From the NCBI GenBank assembly GCA_964608265.1, contig CAZSNP010000001.1:62001-126000 (forward strand): 64,000 nucleotides of DNA, read 5' to 3'. The translations under genes were made by a program, and so were the position numbers. Below the pieces are notes generated by a model, which was not told the DNA's origin, did not search any database, and was given only the letters and a program-made list of their open reading frames with translations. This stretch comes from JANWXR01 sp964608265 (GTDB lineage: Bacteria; Chloroflexota; Anaerolineae; Anaerolineales; UBA6663). This document shows positions 25,044 to 33,769 of the stretch, piece after piece; the stretch's first letter is position 1, and every line of letters starts with the position of its first letter.

Positions 25044-26777
25044 ATGAATGATTCAGCTTTGCAGCAAGCCAGCCTCAACGCCGCGCGGGAGGATTTTCGC
25101 CAGGCCCGCCAACAGGCGGCGTTGCAGGACCTCTTCGCGCGCTTCACCGGGCAGTCGGCGGATTTGCTGTCGTTCGAGGATGTGCGGCGCAAACTGCGCG
25201 CCACCGACACCACCGAGCGCGGTTTGCAGGAAGTGCCCGTCAGCGCCATCGTCGGCACCACCGGCCGCTACACCGATTTCACCCGCACCTTCCTGCCGCG
25301 CGGCGGCGTGGATGAGGGCCGCTGGGCGCGGGTGAAAGCCGCCACCGAAACCGAAGCCGCCGGCCTGCCGCCGGTGGAACTCTACAAGATCGGCGCGGCC
25401 TATTTCGTCAAAGACGGCCATCATCGCGTCTCCATCGCCCGGCAGTTGGGCGCCGAGACGGTGCAGGGCTACGTCACCGAGGTATTCTCCAAGGTCCCGC
25501 TCTCCCCCACCGACCAGCCCGATGACGTCATCCGCAAAGCCGAGTACGCCGAATTTCTGGAGGCCACCCGGCTCGATACCCTGCGCGCGGGCGTCGATCT
25601 GACGATGAGTGTGCCGGGCCAATATGCGCGCGTGCGCGAACTGATCGAACTGCACGGCTTTCTGCAAGAGGCGGCCCAACACCGTAATCTTACGGATGCC
25701 GAAGTGCTCGCGAGTTGGTACGATAACGAGTATATGCCCGTCGTCCGCGTCATCCGCGAGCGCGGCCTGTTGCGCGATTTTCCGGGCCGCACCGAGGCCG
25801 ATCTGTATGTGTGGCTGGCCCAACACAGCGCCGAGATCCGCGAGGCGCTGGGCTGGAACATCCAACCGGCGGCGATGCTGGCGGAGTTGGCCGAGAAATT
25901 CAACCCCGGGCGCGGTCGCTGGGGGCGCTTGCTCAAGCTCGTCATCCCGGCAAGCATCAGCGAGCGGCCGGAGACCGGGGCGTGGCGCAAAGACAAGCTC
26001 GAAGACCGTTACACCGACCGGCTGTTCACCCGGGTGCTTGTGCCGGTGAGCGGAGAACCGGTAGGCTGGATGGGCCTCGAGCAGGCGATGGAGGTGGCGC
26101 ATCGCGAGTGGGGTGAGCTGTTGGGACTACACATTGTGCCGACCGAGGCCGCCAAAGCGGGTGAGGCTGCTGAAGCGGTGCGCGCGGACTTCAACCGGCG
26201 CTGCGCGGAGATGCAGATGCGCGGCACGCTCGCGCTCGAGGTGGGGGAGGTCGCGGCGAAGATCAGCGAACGCGCGGCGCTGGCCGATCTGGTGGTCCTC
26301 AACCTGGCCCACCCGCCCGGCGCCGGGCCGCTGCAACGGCTCGGTTCCGGTTTTCGGTCTTTGCTTCATCGTTGCCCGCGGCCGGTGCTGGCCGTGCCCG
26401 GGGCTGCTTCGAAGATGGAGAAACTGCTCCTGGCTTACGACGGGAGCCCGAAGGCCAGGGAAGCGCTGTTCGTGGCGACGTATATGGCGGAGGAGTGGCG
26501 CTCGGCGTTGGCGGTGATTTCGGTCGTTGATGGCAGCGGCGCGCCGGGGGCGCTCGACCACGCACGCCGGTATCTGGAATTTCACGAGCTCGAGACCGAG
26601 TGCGTTGAGAGTGAAGGGCCGGTGGCCACGGCGATTTTGCGGGTCGCGGCGGAGCGCGGCTCGGATTTGATCCTTATGGGTGGCTACGGCGCGCACCCGG
26701 TCGTCGAGGTGGTGTTGGGAAGTTCAGTCGATCGTGTGCTGCGCGAGGCGCAGTGCCCGGTGTTGATTTGTCGCTGA
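25044..26777 (+). CDS. ParB-like domain fused to two universal stress protein domains
   Basis: A 577-residue protein. The N-terminal third has a ParB/sulfiredoxin-like motif, VPVSAIVGTTGRY then FVKDGHHRVSIARQLGA (about residues 74-125). After a helical middle, two USP domains follow (about 325-450 and 458-577). The second ends with MGGYGAHPVVEVVLGSS, which fits the ATP-binding G-x2-G-x9-G-(S/T) pattern. The first USP has a weaker match. The start MNDSALQQASLNAA at 25044 excludes a low-complexity extension. The next gene, a sensor kinase, starts 1 nt after its stop (TGAGATG), so the two are probably translated together as a stress-sensing pair. Confidence 0.82.
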   Translation: MNDSALQQASLNAAREDFRQARQQAALQDLFARFTGQSADLLSFEDVRRKLRATDTTERGLQEVPVSAIVGTTGRYTDFTRTFLPRGGVDEGRWARVKAATETEAAGLPPVELYKIGAAYFVKDGHHRVSIARQLGAETVQGYVTEVFSKVPLSPTDQPDDVIRKAEYAEFLEATRLDTLRAGVDLTMSVPGQYARVRELIELHGFLQEAAQHRNLTDAEVLASWYDNEYMPVVRVIRERGLLRDFPGRTEADLYVWLAQHSAEIREALGWNIQPAAMLAELAEKFNPGRGRWGRLLKLVIPASISERPETGAWRKDKLEDRYTDRLFTRVLVPVSGEPVGWMGLEQAMEVAHREWGELLGLHIVPTEAAKAGEAAEAVRADFNRRCAEMQMRGTLALEVGEVAAKISERAALADLVVLNLAHPPGAGPLQRLGSGFRSLLHRCPRPVLAVPGAASKMEKLLLAYDGSPKAREALFVATYMAEEWRSALAVISVVDGSGAPGALDHARRYLEFHELETECVESEGPVATAILRVAAERGSDLILMGGYGAHPVVEVVLGSSVDRVLREAQCPVLICR

Positions 26778-26778
26778 G

Positions 26779-28890
26779 ATGCAAACCGCGCTGCAACAAC
26801 TGCGTGAACTGATCGAGCGCCTGCCGCTCAACGGGCAGACGCCCCTGGCCGTGGGTGAGACCGTGGCCGCATTGCGCCGCCTGCTCGACGATCTACAGCA
26901 GGCGGCGGCCACAGGCCAGCAGCGCGAGGGTGATTATGGCGCATTCGTCGAGCAACTGCTGGATGCGGTCTTCATCGCTGATGCGGGCCTCGTTATCACT
27001 GAAGTGAACTCGCGCGCCTGCGCCCTGTTCGACGCCACCCGCGCCCAATTGCTCGGCCTCAACCTCCGCGATCTGTTGCTGCCCGAGGATTGGGAGCCGT
27101 TCCTCTTTCAACTGGAGAGCGCGCAGACCGGCCTGATCGAGCGGCGCATGGTGCGGCGCGACGGCGAACGCATCGAGGTCGAGATCAGCGCCAAGCGGCT
27201 GGCCGACGGGCGGGTGCAGACCATCGTGCGCGACATCACCGAGCGCAAACTGGTCGAGGCCTCGCGCCGCGAGAACGAGTTGCGTCTGCAGGCCATCGTC
27301 GGTTCGCTGGATGAGATCGTATTCGAATTTGACGCCGACGGAACCTACATCAACCTGTGGGTGACCGGCGGCCAGGCCGGGGCGCCCTCCGCCGAGGCGC
27401 TGTTGGGCCGGCGCGTGACGGAGATATGGCCACCCGAAGTCGCCCAGCCCTTGCTCGAAGCGATCCGCCGCGTGCTGTACAGCGGCCAGGCCGAGGTCAT
27501 TGACTACAGCCTCGACCGGGCCGGGCAGCGACGCTGGTTCTCGGGCCGTATCACGCCCTTTCCGGCCACCAATAGTTTCGTCAAAACGGTCTGCATGATC
27601 GCTCGTGACGTGACCGCCCAGAAGCAGGCCGACGAGCAACTGGCGCAGAACGCGGCTGAGATCGCCGCGCTGTATCGCGCCTCGTTCCGGCTGCTCAGCC
27701 CGGCGGTCGATTTGATGAGCACCGCGCGCTCGATCGTCGAAACCATCACGCGCGAGTTCGACTTCGGCGCGTGCAGCCTGTTGCTGGTGAACGAGGCGGA
27801 AGATGCGTTGCAGCGGGTGGCGATGGTCGGCGACTTTGCCTTCGAGGAAAACTTCGGGCTGCCGCTGTCGGGCACCGGGCTGACGGTGGCCGCGGTGCGA
27901 ACCCAGCAGACCGTGTACGCGCCCGATGTGAACGACGACCCGCGCTACTATCTCGGCAACCCGCTGACCCGTTCCGAGCTGGCCGTGCCGCTCATCAGCG
28001 GCGGGCGCGCCGTCGGGGTGCTCGATCTGCAAAGCCCCGAGCGTGACGCTTACCCCGAACGCGCGCGGCACTTGATTCAACTGTTCGCCGAGCAGGCCGC
28101 GCTGGCGATTGAGAACGCGCAACTCCTGAGCAAGCTGCTCTCGGCGCGGCAGGAGGCCGAGCGCGCCAATCAGTTCAAGAGTCAGTTCCTCGCCAACACC
28201 TCCCACGAGCTGCGCACTCCCCTCTCGGTCATCATCGGCGCGCTGGATATGGTGACCAACGGCTACTGCCCGCCCGAAGACCAGCCCCGGATGCTGCAGA
28301 CCGCCAACAGCGCCTCCCAGCGTTTGCTGCACATCATCAACGACCTGCTCGACATCGCCAAGATCGAGGCCGGACGACTGGAGTTGGATATCGGCCCGGT
28401 GGAGATTCGGTCGCTGCTCGAAGAGGTCTGCGCGATGGTGCGACCGCAGGCCGGGCGGAAAGGGCTGGAGCTGCACATGCAGTTGCCCGAGTCGCCGCTG
28501 CCATTGCTCTGGGCCGACAGCGCGCGCGTGCAACAGATTTTGCTCAACCTGCTCAACAACGCGGTGAAATTTACGGATGAGGGCCGGGTGACGGTGCAGG
28601 CCAACTCCGACGGCGTGCCGCTGTTCATGGCCATCATCGTTCAAGACACCGGCCTCGGGGTCCCCGCCGAACACCAGCGTGATTTGTTTCGCCCGTTCGT
28701 GCAGGCCGGGGGCGGCGCCACCGCGCGCCGCTACGGCGGCACCGGCCTGGGCCTGAGCATCTCACGCCACCTGGCCGAGTTGATGGGCGGCACGCTGACG
28801 TTGTACAGCGAGGGGGCGGGGCGCGGCAGCCAGTTCACCCTGCGGCTGCCCGTCGCCAAACCGGAACAGCTGCAACGACTGGTCGAGTGA
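26779..28890 (+). CDS. Soluble PAS-PAS-GAF hybrid-type sensor histidine kinase
   Basis: A 703-residue kinase without membrane segments. A coiled N-terminus is followed by PAS1 (about 52-150, YGAFVEQLLDAVFIADAGLV), PAS2 (about 165-290), GAF (about 310-450, NPLTRSELAVPLISGGRAVG), and HisKA with FLANTSHELRTPLS, phospho-acceptor His476. The HATPase_c domain has NLLNNAVKFT (N box), VQDTGLGVP and GGTGLGLSIS. There is no receiver domain and no response regulator nearby. It is likely cytoplasmic and coupled to the ParB-USP gene. Signals could be small ligands or redox; none can be deduced. Confidence 0.92.
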   Translation: MQTALQQLRELIERLPLNGQTPLAVGETVAALRRLLDDLQQAAATGQQREGDYGAFVEQLLDAVFIADAGLVITEVNSRACALFDATRAQLLGLNLRDLLLPEDWEPFLFQLESAQTGLIERRMVRRDGERIEVEISAKRLADGRVQTIVRDITERKLVEASRRENELRLQAIVGSLDEIVFEFDADGTYINLWVTGGQAGAPSAEALLGRRVTEIWPPEVAQPLLEAIRRVLYSGQAEVIDYSLDRAGQRRWFSGRITPFPATNSFVKTVCMIARDVTAQKQADEQLAQNAAEIAALYRASFRLLSPAVDLMSTARSIVETITREFDFGACSLLLVNEAEDALQRVAMVGDFAFEENFGLPLSGTGLTVAAVRTQQTVYAPDVNDDPRYYLGNPLTRSELAVPLISGGRAVGVLDLQSPERDAYPERARHLIQLFAEQAALAIENAQLLSKLLSARQEAERANQFKSQFLANTSHELRTPLSVIIGALDMVTNGYCPPEDQPRMLQTANSASQRLLHIINDLLDIAKIEAGRLELDIGPVEIRSLLEEVCAMVRPQAGRKGLELHMQLPESPLPLLWADSARVQQILLNLLNNAVKFTDEGRVTVQANSDGVPLFMAIIVQDTGLGVPAEHQRDLFRPFVQAGGGATARRYGGTGLGLSISRHLAELMGGTLTLYSEGAGRGSQFTLRLPVAKPEQLQRLVE

Positions 28891-28897
28891 ACGATCA

Positions 28898-28920
28898 CCG
28901 GACAGGCCAAGCCTGTCCGG
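28898..28920. terminator. Bidirectional terminator between convergent genes
   Basis: A perfect 10-bp stem, CCGGACAGGC (28898-28907) and GCCTGTCCGG (28911-28920), with a 3-nt loop. It lies between the stop codons of the histidine kinase (plus strand) and the secreted peptidase (minus strand), where either transcript could end. Confidence 0.7.
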
Positions 28921-28927
28921 CGTCCGT

Positions 28928-30163
28928 TTAACGCCGGATGAGGGGCAGGTAGAGGCGGTTCGAGCCGGAGGCGCCTGGCGGGCGGGTGGCCGTGCGGGTC
29001 GGCGTGGGCAGCGTGGCCGTCATCGTCGGTGTGCTGGTCGGTTGTGTGCCGGTGACGGTGGGCGTGGCGGTGGCGGCCGGGGTGACGGTGCCTGGCGGCG
29101 CGAGCAGCAGATAGCGACTATTGGCCGCGTTCCATTGGGTGTCGAGGTAGGTGCCGCTGCCCGGGCTGGTGTGATAGTAGTCGTCGTGATTGCAGTCGAA
29201 GCGCGCGTTGTGTGAGGTCTGCGGGCAGCGGATGACCATCGTCGGATAGTTGGGCGCGTCCGAGTAGCACATCACATCATACTCATCCACACAATGCCCG
29301 GCGCCGCTGGTGTTGGGCGCGCTGCGCTGAACCCCGCCGAGGTTGTGCATCAACTCATGCGCGGCGGTGCTGCCGTTCCAGCAGCCGCTATCCACCCGGG
29401 CATACGATGGGCCGCCGTTGTTGTTGTTCGTGCTCCCCGGGCGGTCATCGTAATAGATGTTCCCAATCCCACACAACACGCTGGCGTCCATGAAGATCAG
29501 ATACTTGCGGTCGGCCCGGTTGTGGCCGAGCGCCCGCAGCTCGCTGAGGGTGTTGCTGAAGTTGTCGTCGCCGGTGGTGGAGAGGGTGAGGTTGAGGATG
29601 ACCGGCTCGCACGCGCCATCGTGCACCCAGCGCATCTTGCGCCAGCCGCCGGTCTCGGCGGCGCTTTGCTCGAAGATCGTATCCACATCTCGTACCCAGT
29701 TGCGGAACGAAGCCGCGTATTGAGCGAAGCGATCGGCGCGGTCGGCGGCGCGCGCGTACAGCGCCTGCACGCGGTACCCGCTCACGCCGTCGCCGTCGCA
29801 CTGCACGGCCTGCGCCCCGACATCCAGCGCCTCGGCCCCAAGCGGCGGCGCCGACTCGAAGACGTTGACACCGGGCGGGGCCTCATCCGGACCGTGCGTG
29901 CAGTAATCGGTGCCGGCGATCTGAAAAGCACCGAGGCATGGCCCGCTCTGCGCGGCGATCAGGCCTTCATACACCAGGCCGCGCTCCGGGCGGCTCATCG
30001 GCATAGCGATTGGGACAAACGGGAATGGGGCGGGGGTGGCGGTGCGCGACGCCTGCGCGCTGGCCGCCGGCGAGCGGAGCCATCCGGCGCTGGCCAACAG
30101 CAACGCCAGGATACCAAGCGTAACCCCCAGGTGCAGGCCGTGACTTCGATTCTGTCTCTGCAT
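28928..30163 (-). CDS. Secreted HELMH metallopeptidase-like protein with YLPLI tail
   Basis: A 411-residue protein. A signal peptide is clear (hydrophobic LGVTLGILALLLASAGW after MQRQNRSHG). The body carries STAAHELMHNLGGVQ, a zincin HExxHxxG motif, with many cysteines likely forming disulfides. Near the C-terminus a Thr/Pro-rich linker (about 350-400) precedes the terminal NRLYLPLIRR. Such (V/I/L)YLPL(V/I) tails are, from memory, common on exported Chloroflexota proteins and may act as a sorting signal. No M-family was identified with confidence. Another ATG at 30193 would add ten residues. It is convergent with the kinase. Confidence 0.72.
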   Translation of the reverse strand: MQRQNRSHGLHLGVTLGILALLLASAGWLRSPAASAQASRTATPAPFPFVPIAMPMSRPERGLVYEGLIAAQSGPCLGAFQIAGTDYCTHGPDEAPPGVNVFESAPPLGAEALDVGAQAVQCDGDGVSGYRVQALYARAADRADRFAQYAASFRNWVRDVDTIFEQSAAETGGWRKMRWVHDGACEPVILNLTLSTTGDDNFSNTLSELRALGHNRADRKYLIFMDASVLCGIGNIYYDDRPGSTNNNNGGPSYARVDSGCWNGSTAAHELMHNLGGVQRSAPNTSGAGHCVDEYDVMCYSDAPNYPTMVIRCPQTSHNARFDCNHDDYYHTSPGSGTYLDTQWNAANSRYLLLAPPGTVTPAATATPTVTGTQPTSTPTMTATLPTPTRTATRPPGASGSNRLYLPLIRR

Positions 30164-30293
30164 GCCGCAATCTACCCGGCGCGCGGCCTGCATGGGTGAA
30201 GGGCACAGACTGCGCTGTGACCGTTATAGCAAATCGCGCACGGCACAACCGCAAAGGGGTGGGGAAACTTGCGTGAAGGTTGGGTGAAGCCCG

Positions 30294-30503
30294 CCGCCGT
30301 CACGCCGCCAGCGGGATCACGAAAAACAGGATGGCGCAGAAGTGACAGNNNNNNNNNNNNNNNNNNNNNNNNNNNNNNNNNNNNNNNNNNNNNNNNNNNN
30401 NNNNNNNNNNNNNNNNNNNNNNNNNNNNNNNNNNNNNNNNNNNNNNNNCCGCCGTCACGCCGCCAGCGGGATCACGAAAAACAGGATGGCGCAGAAGTGA
30501 CAG
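30294..30503. other. Scaffold gap flanked by an exact 55-bp duplication
   Basis: 100 N occupy 30349-30448. 30294-30348 is identical to 30449-30503 (55 bp). As at 6480-6689, this looks like two contigs overlapping by one 55-mer. Collapsing it removes 155 bp but does not extend the truncated hemolysin III frame, whose stop codon lies inside the duplicated block. Confidence 0.88.
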
Positions 30504-30661
30504 ATCGTCCCCAGCGCGCTGGCGAATGCCGCCAGCACCGCCAGGCCGGCGATTGACAGCACGAGGCCGAGGCCGTGAGTCAGGCTGTTGGCGATCTCCT
30601 CGCCGAGGGTGTAGCGGGGCGCAGCCAGGGGCGACTTCAATGCGTTGTCTCCGAGCTTCAC
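30455..30661 (-). pseudogene. Truncated hemolysin III / TrhA-like (PAQR) protein
   Basis: Sixty-eight residues from a GTG at 30661. YTLGEEIANSLTHGLGLVLS (residues 17-36) is the conserved N-terminus of the hemolysin III/PAQR membrane family, including the first His, and a first membrane segment follows. The family is about 200-220 residues, but here a stop occurs after residue 68, inside the sequence duplicated at the scaffold gap. It could be a true truncated pseudogene or an assembly error. The start lies 2 nt after the phosphodiesterase stop. Confidence 0.65.
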
Positions 30662-30662
30662 T

Positions 30663-32141
30663 CTACCAACCCATCACCGCGCTGACCGCCGGCGCCATGT
30701 CAACCAGACCGGCGCGACGGTTGCCTTCGTCCCGGCAGCGTTGCGCGACAACGGCCTCAACGGTTTGGCGCATCAGCGCAAGCTGGTGCGGCGTCGCACC
30801 CTGCCAGCCCAGCGACAGCACGCATTCCGACTCCTCAGGATGCAGCCCGCCGTGCATTCCCTTAAGTGGCGGACTGAAGTAATAACCGCCCGCGTAATTC
30901 GACATCAGCACAACGTCCCCGCTCACCGGCGAAGCCAGATGGCGCAGACGGTTGACGGCATCCACCGTGATGATGTCGGGATGGGCTGCGAGGTGGTCGG
31001 GGATGGCGATCAGGTCGCCGGCGGGGGTCAGCGCGCGGTAGTCGGCCTCCCATCCCTCGTGCTCCACATCGCGGAGCAGGATCATCGCCAGCGAGTCGCG
31101 CAATGTGTCGGCATAGCGTCCGGTGCGATTCGCCTCGGCGAAGGCGCGCGCCACCGGCAAGACATCCTCGCCCAGGCGCGGCGGGTCGGCCCAGTGCCCG
31201 GCGCGGTGTTGAACGTAGACATGCGCCAGGCCGCCGTTGCTCGCCACGACCGCATCGCAGTTCGGGTCCTCGCCGGGCAGGTCATGCACGTCGAGGCCGA
31301 GGGCATCGAAGAGGTAACCCATCTCACGGTCGAAGGGGAAGCTGAGGCGCAGGGCGTGCTGCTCGTCATCGGGCGTGGCCAATTGCCCGTGATCGGAGAG
31401 CACAACGCACAGCGCGCCGGCCAGCAGCCCGTGCGCCTCGAGGTGTTGCGTCAATTGCGCAACCTGACCGTCCACCACGCGCGTGAGATAGTCGAACTGC
31501 ACGCCCGGCCCATCCACATGCGACTCGTGATCGAGGCCCATGAAGTAGGCTGTGAGCACCTCGGGCCGCGGGCCGCTGCGCAGGTGCGCGCCGATGGCGT
31601 CGATCATCAACGCGTCGAACTCGGCGGAGGAGAGCTTGAGCCACCAGCCGCCCTTGAAAAAACGCGCCAGGTGCAGGACGTCGGGCCGCAGCCAATGCGT
31701 CGCTCCGCGGGCGATCATGTTGTGCGCGACGGTCGAGGTCAATCCCCGCGCCGTGGCCCGCTCGTACAGCGTCTTCACGTCAGCCGCCAGCACAGTATTG
31801 GCCAGGCCCTCGCCCGTGAACACCCGCACCGCATCGTCCACCGCCAGCGTATCGCCGACGTCGAAGGCGTAGAAGCGCGGCACGCCCTGGCTGTGGCGAC
31901 CGAACCGGTCGAAGAACTGGTTGCCCATCACGCCATGCTCTTCGGGGTGGGCGCCGGTGAAGATCGAAGCCTGGCAGCAGAACGTGATGGAGGGGGCGTT
32001 GCTCACCGGCGCGAGATGCAGGCCGTCGCCGATGAACCGCGCCAGCGCGGGCGCCTTGCCTTCCGCGAGCGCACGCAGAAAGACATCGCGCCGCAATCCA
32101 TCGATATCGAGGACGATCAGTCGGGCAGGGGGCCGGCTCAT
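30663..32141 (-). CDS. Nucleotide pyrophosphatase/phosphodiesterase-like alkaline phosphatase fold protein
   Basis: A 492-residue protein. IVLDIDGLRRDVF supplies an N-terminal metal-binding Asp. NAPSITFCCQASIFTGAHPEEHGVMGN (about 47-73) resembles the nucleophile region of the NPP family, where the usual Thr precedes the TG-x-x-P-x-x-HG motif. GLDHESHVDGPG gives an Asp/His metal pair, SDHG another. No signal peptide is visible, so it may be cytoplasmic. It hydrolyses phosphodiesters or pyrophosphates in related enzymes; the substrate is unknown. The start at 32141 is chosen because TATAAT lies 7 nt upstream. Hemolysin III follows on the same strand. Confidence 0.85.
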   Translation of the reverse strand: MSRPPARLIVLDIDGLRRDVFLRALAEGKAPALARFIGDGLHLAPVSNAPSITFCCQASIFTGAHPEEHGVMGNQFFDRFGRHSQGVPRFYAFDVGDTLAVDDAVRVFTGEGLANTVLAADVKTLYERATARGLTSTVAHNMIARGATHWLRPDVLHLARFFKGGWWLKLSSAEFDALMIDAIGAHLRSGPRPEVLTAYFMGLDHESHVDGPGVQFDYLTRVVDGQVAQLTQHLEAHGLLAGALCVVLSDHGQLATPDDEQHALRLSFPFDREMGYLFDALGLDVHDLPGEDPNCDAVVASNGGLAHVYVQHRAGHWADPPRLGEDVLPVARAFAEANRTGRYADTLRDSLAMILLRDVEHEGWEADYRALTPAGDLIAIPDHLAAHPDIITVDAVNRLRHLASPVSGDVVLMSNYAGGYYFSPPLKGMHGGLHPEESECVLSLGWQGATPHQLALMRQTVEAVVAQRCRDEGNRRAGLVDMAPAVSAVMGW

Positions 32142-32148
32142 GGTGAGG

Positions 32149-32156
32149 ATTATAAT
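32149..32156. promoter_or_regulatory. Palindromic shared -10 element for divergent genes
   Basis: ATTATAAT is its own reverse complement, so both strands read TATAAT. On the minus strand TATAAT ends 7 nt before the phosphodiesterase ATG. On the plus strand TATAAT (32151-32156) ends 11 nt before the epimerase ATG. One 8-bp element may serve as the -10 box in both directions, making transcription of the two genes mutually exclusive on a single DNA molecule. Confidence 0.6.
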
Positions 32157-32167
32157 GCCGTCACCCG

Positions 32168-33181
32168 ATGCGTGCTTCAAATCTGATTGAACCGATCCTC
32201 ATCACCGGGGCGACCGGCTTCATTGGCCGATGGCTGGTGCGGCGCTTGCTGGCCGAGCGCTGTTTCGTGCGCGCCTTCGTCCTGCCGGGCGAGGCCGTGC
32301 CGGACGAATGGGCCGTGCCCGTCGAGGTCGTGCGCGGGGATGTGACCGACGCGGCCTCGGTGGCGCGGGCCGTGAACGAGGCGCGAACGATTTTCCACCT
32401 GGCCGCCATCGTCGGCGATGCCGGCAACGAGGCGCAACATCAACGGGTGACGGTGGGCGGCACGGGGAATGTGTTGCGCGCCGCCGATCCGCGCGCCCGC
32501 ATCGTCCTCACTTCGAGCCTGGTCGTGTACGGAGATCGGCTGGGTCTGGATGTGTGCGCCGAGGATCACGCCTTTGGCCGCGCCCTTGGCCGTTACAGCC
32601 GGGCCAAGCAGGCGCAGGAACGTCTGGCGTGGCAACTGGCCGAGGCGCGTGGCTTGCCGTTGAGCGTGGTGCGTCCGGCCAACGTCTTTGGCCCGGGCGT
32701 GTGCCCGTGGGTGACGGGCATCATCACGCAAATGAGCACGCGCCTGCCGGCCCTCATCGATGACGGTAATTACAACGCCGGCCTGACGTACGTCGAGAAC
32801 CTCGTTGACCTCCTCATCCTGGCAGCGGAGCATCCGGCTGCAGTCGGGCGGGTGTACAACGGGTGTGACGGGTGGGAGGTGACGTGGAAACAGTACGTCA
32901 CCGACATCGCGCGCCTGGCCGGCACACCGCCGCCGTGGTCGTTGCCGCGCCGCGCGGCGTTCGCCGTCGCCGAGGCGTGCGAGGCGCTGTGGTATGGCTT
33001 GTCGTTGCCGGGCCGCCCGCCGGTGAGTCACGAAGCCGTCAACCTCGCCGGCGCGCACCACCGCCTCCCGGCCGACCGCGCCCGCACCGAACTGGGCCAC
33101 TCGCCGCGCGTGTCGTATGCCGAGGCGATGCAGCACATCGCTGCTTATCTCTCGCAAAGCACGCCAAGAACGCCAGGATAA
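32168..33181 (+). CDS. NAD-dependent epimerase/dehydratase (extended SDR)
   Basis: A 337-residue extended short-chain dehydrogenase. The NAD-binding TGATGFIG motif lies at residues 14-21. SS then YSRAK gives the catalytic Ser, Tyr and Lys (Tyr and Lys near residue 142). RPANVFGPGVCPWV and a late HRLPADRARTELGHSP complete the fold. Typical substrates are nucleotide sugars or sterol-like alcohols; this subtype cannot be named. It is divergent from the phosphodiesterase through a shared palindromic -10. A 39-bp spacer separates it from the CYTH gene on the same strand. Confidence 0.9.
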   Translation: MRASNLIEPILITGATGFIGRWLVRRLLAERCFVRAFVLPGEAVPDEWAVPVEVVRGDVTDAASVARAVNEARTIFHLAAIVGDAGNEAQHQRVTVGGTGNVLRAADPRARIVLTSSLVVYGDRLGLDVCAEDHAFGRALGRYSRAKQAQERLAWQLAEARGLPLSVVRPANVFGPGVCPWVTGIITQMSTRLPALIDDGNYNAGLTYVENLVDLLILAAEHPAAVGRVYNGCDGWEVTWKQYVTDIARLAGTPPPWSLPRRAAFAVAEACEALWYGLSLPGRPPVSHEAVNLAGAHHRLPADRARTELGHSPRVSYAEAMQHIAAYLSQSTPRTPG

Positions 33182-33220
33182 TGCCTTTGCGTGCATTGCG
33201 AGCCTGGCGAGAGCAGACAC

Positions 33221-33691
33221 ATGGGCACTGAGATTGAGCGCAAGTATCTGGTGGTGGGTGAGGGCTGGCGCGCGGGCGCGGTGGGCGTCCGCTACCGGCA
33301 GGGCTACCTCTCCACCGAGGCGCGGGCCACCATCCGGGTGCGGCTGGCGGGCGAGGAGGCGTTCCTCACGATCAAAGGCCCGCGCGTCGGGATCGGCCGC
33401 CCGGAGTTCGAATATCCGCTGCCACCCGCCGACGCGGCCTACCTGCTCGATCACCTCTGCCGTAAGCCCCTCATCGAGAAGGTGCGCTATCGCGTGCCGC
33501 ATGCCGGGCGGGTGTGGGAGGTGGATGAATTTCTGGCCGAGAGCGACGGCCTGCTGATTGCCGAAGTGGAACTGGACGATGAGACCCAGCCGGTAGCCTT
33601 ACCCGATTGGGTTGGCCCGGAAGTCTCCACCGATCTGCGCTACACCAACGCCTACCTCGTCGATCACCCGTACAACACCTGGCGCGATTGA
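33221..33691 (+). CDS. CYTH-domain protein (triphosphate tunnel metalloenzyme)
   Basis: A 156-residue protein containing the EIERKY (ExExK) signature at residues 4-9, followed by charged beta strands: YRQGYLS, IRVRLAGEEAFLTIKGPR, EFEYPLPPADAAYLL, and VDEFLAESDGLLIAEVELD. These form the eight-stranded tunnel typical of CYTH enzymes, which hydrolyse inorganic triphosphate or, rarely, make cyclic AMP. For a stand-alone bacterial CYTH of this length, triphosphatase activity is more likely. The start at 33221 is chosen so that ExExK is N-terminal. It follows the epimerase gene and precedes yvcK by 78 bp. Confidence 0.9.
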   Translation: MGTEIERKYLVVGEGWRAGAVGVRYRQGYLSTEARATIRVRLAGEEAFLTIKGPRVGIGRPEFEYPLPPADAAYLLDHLCRKPLIEKVRYRVPHAGRVWEVDEFLAESDGLLIAEVELDDETQPVALPDWVGPEVSTDLRYTNAYLVDHPYNTWRD

Positions 33692-33725
33692 GATAAAGAT
33701 CAAGCGAAAATGATGCTATCGAGCG

Positions 33726-33754
33726 TTGACCCGGCGTAGTGGCTCTGCTATTAT
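33726..33754 (+). promoter_or_regulatory. Sigma-70-type promoter of yvcK
   Basis: TTGACC (33726-33731), a 17-bp spacer, then TATTAT (33749-33754). Expected start near 33761, leaving a leader of about 9 nt before the GTG. It is the best two-box promoter found in the window and would drive the yvcK-gapA-pgk block. Confidence 0.7.
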
Positions 33755-33769
33755 CGTCGCGGTTTAGCC

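Noticed and set aside
26893..28674. A 593-codon minus-strand frame opposite the histidine kinase
   Set aside because: The plus-strand frame shows clear PAS, GAF and kinase motifs; the antisense frame has none.
31103..31345. Small plus-strand frame opposite the phosphodiesterase
   Set aside because: Pro/Arg-rich and lacks a ribosome binding site; it falls fully inside a well-supported gene.
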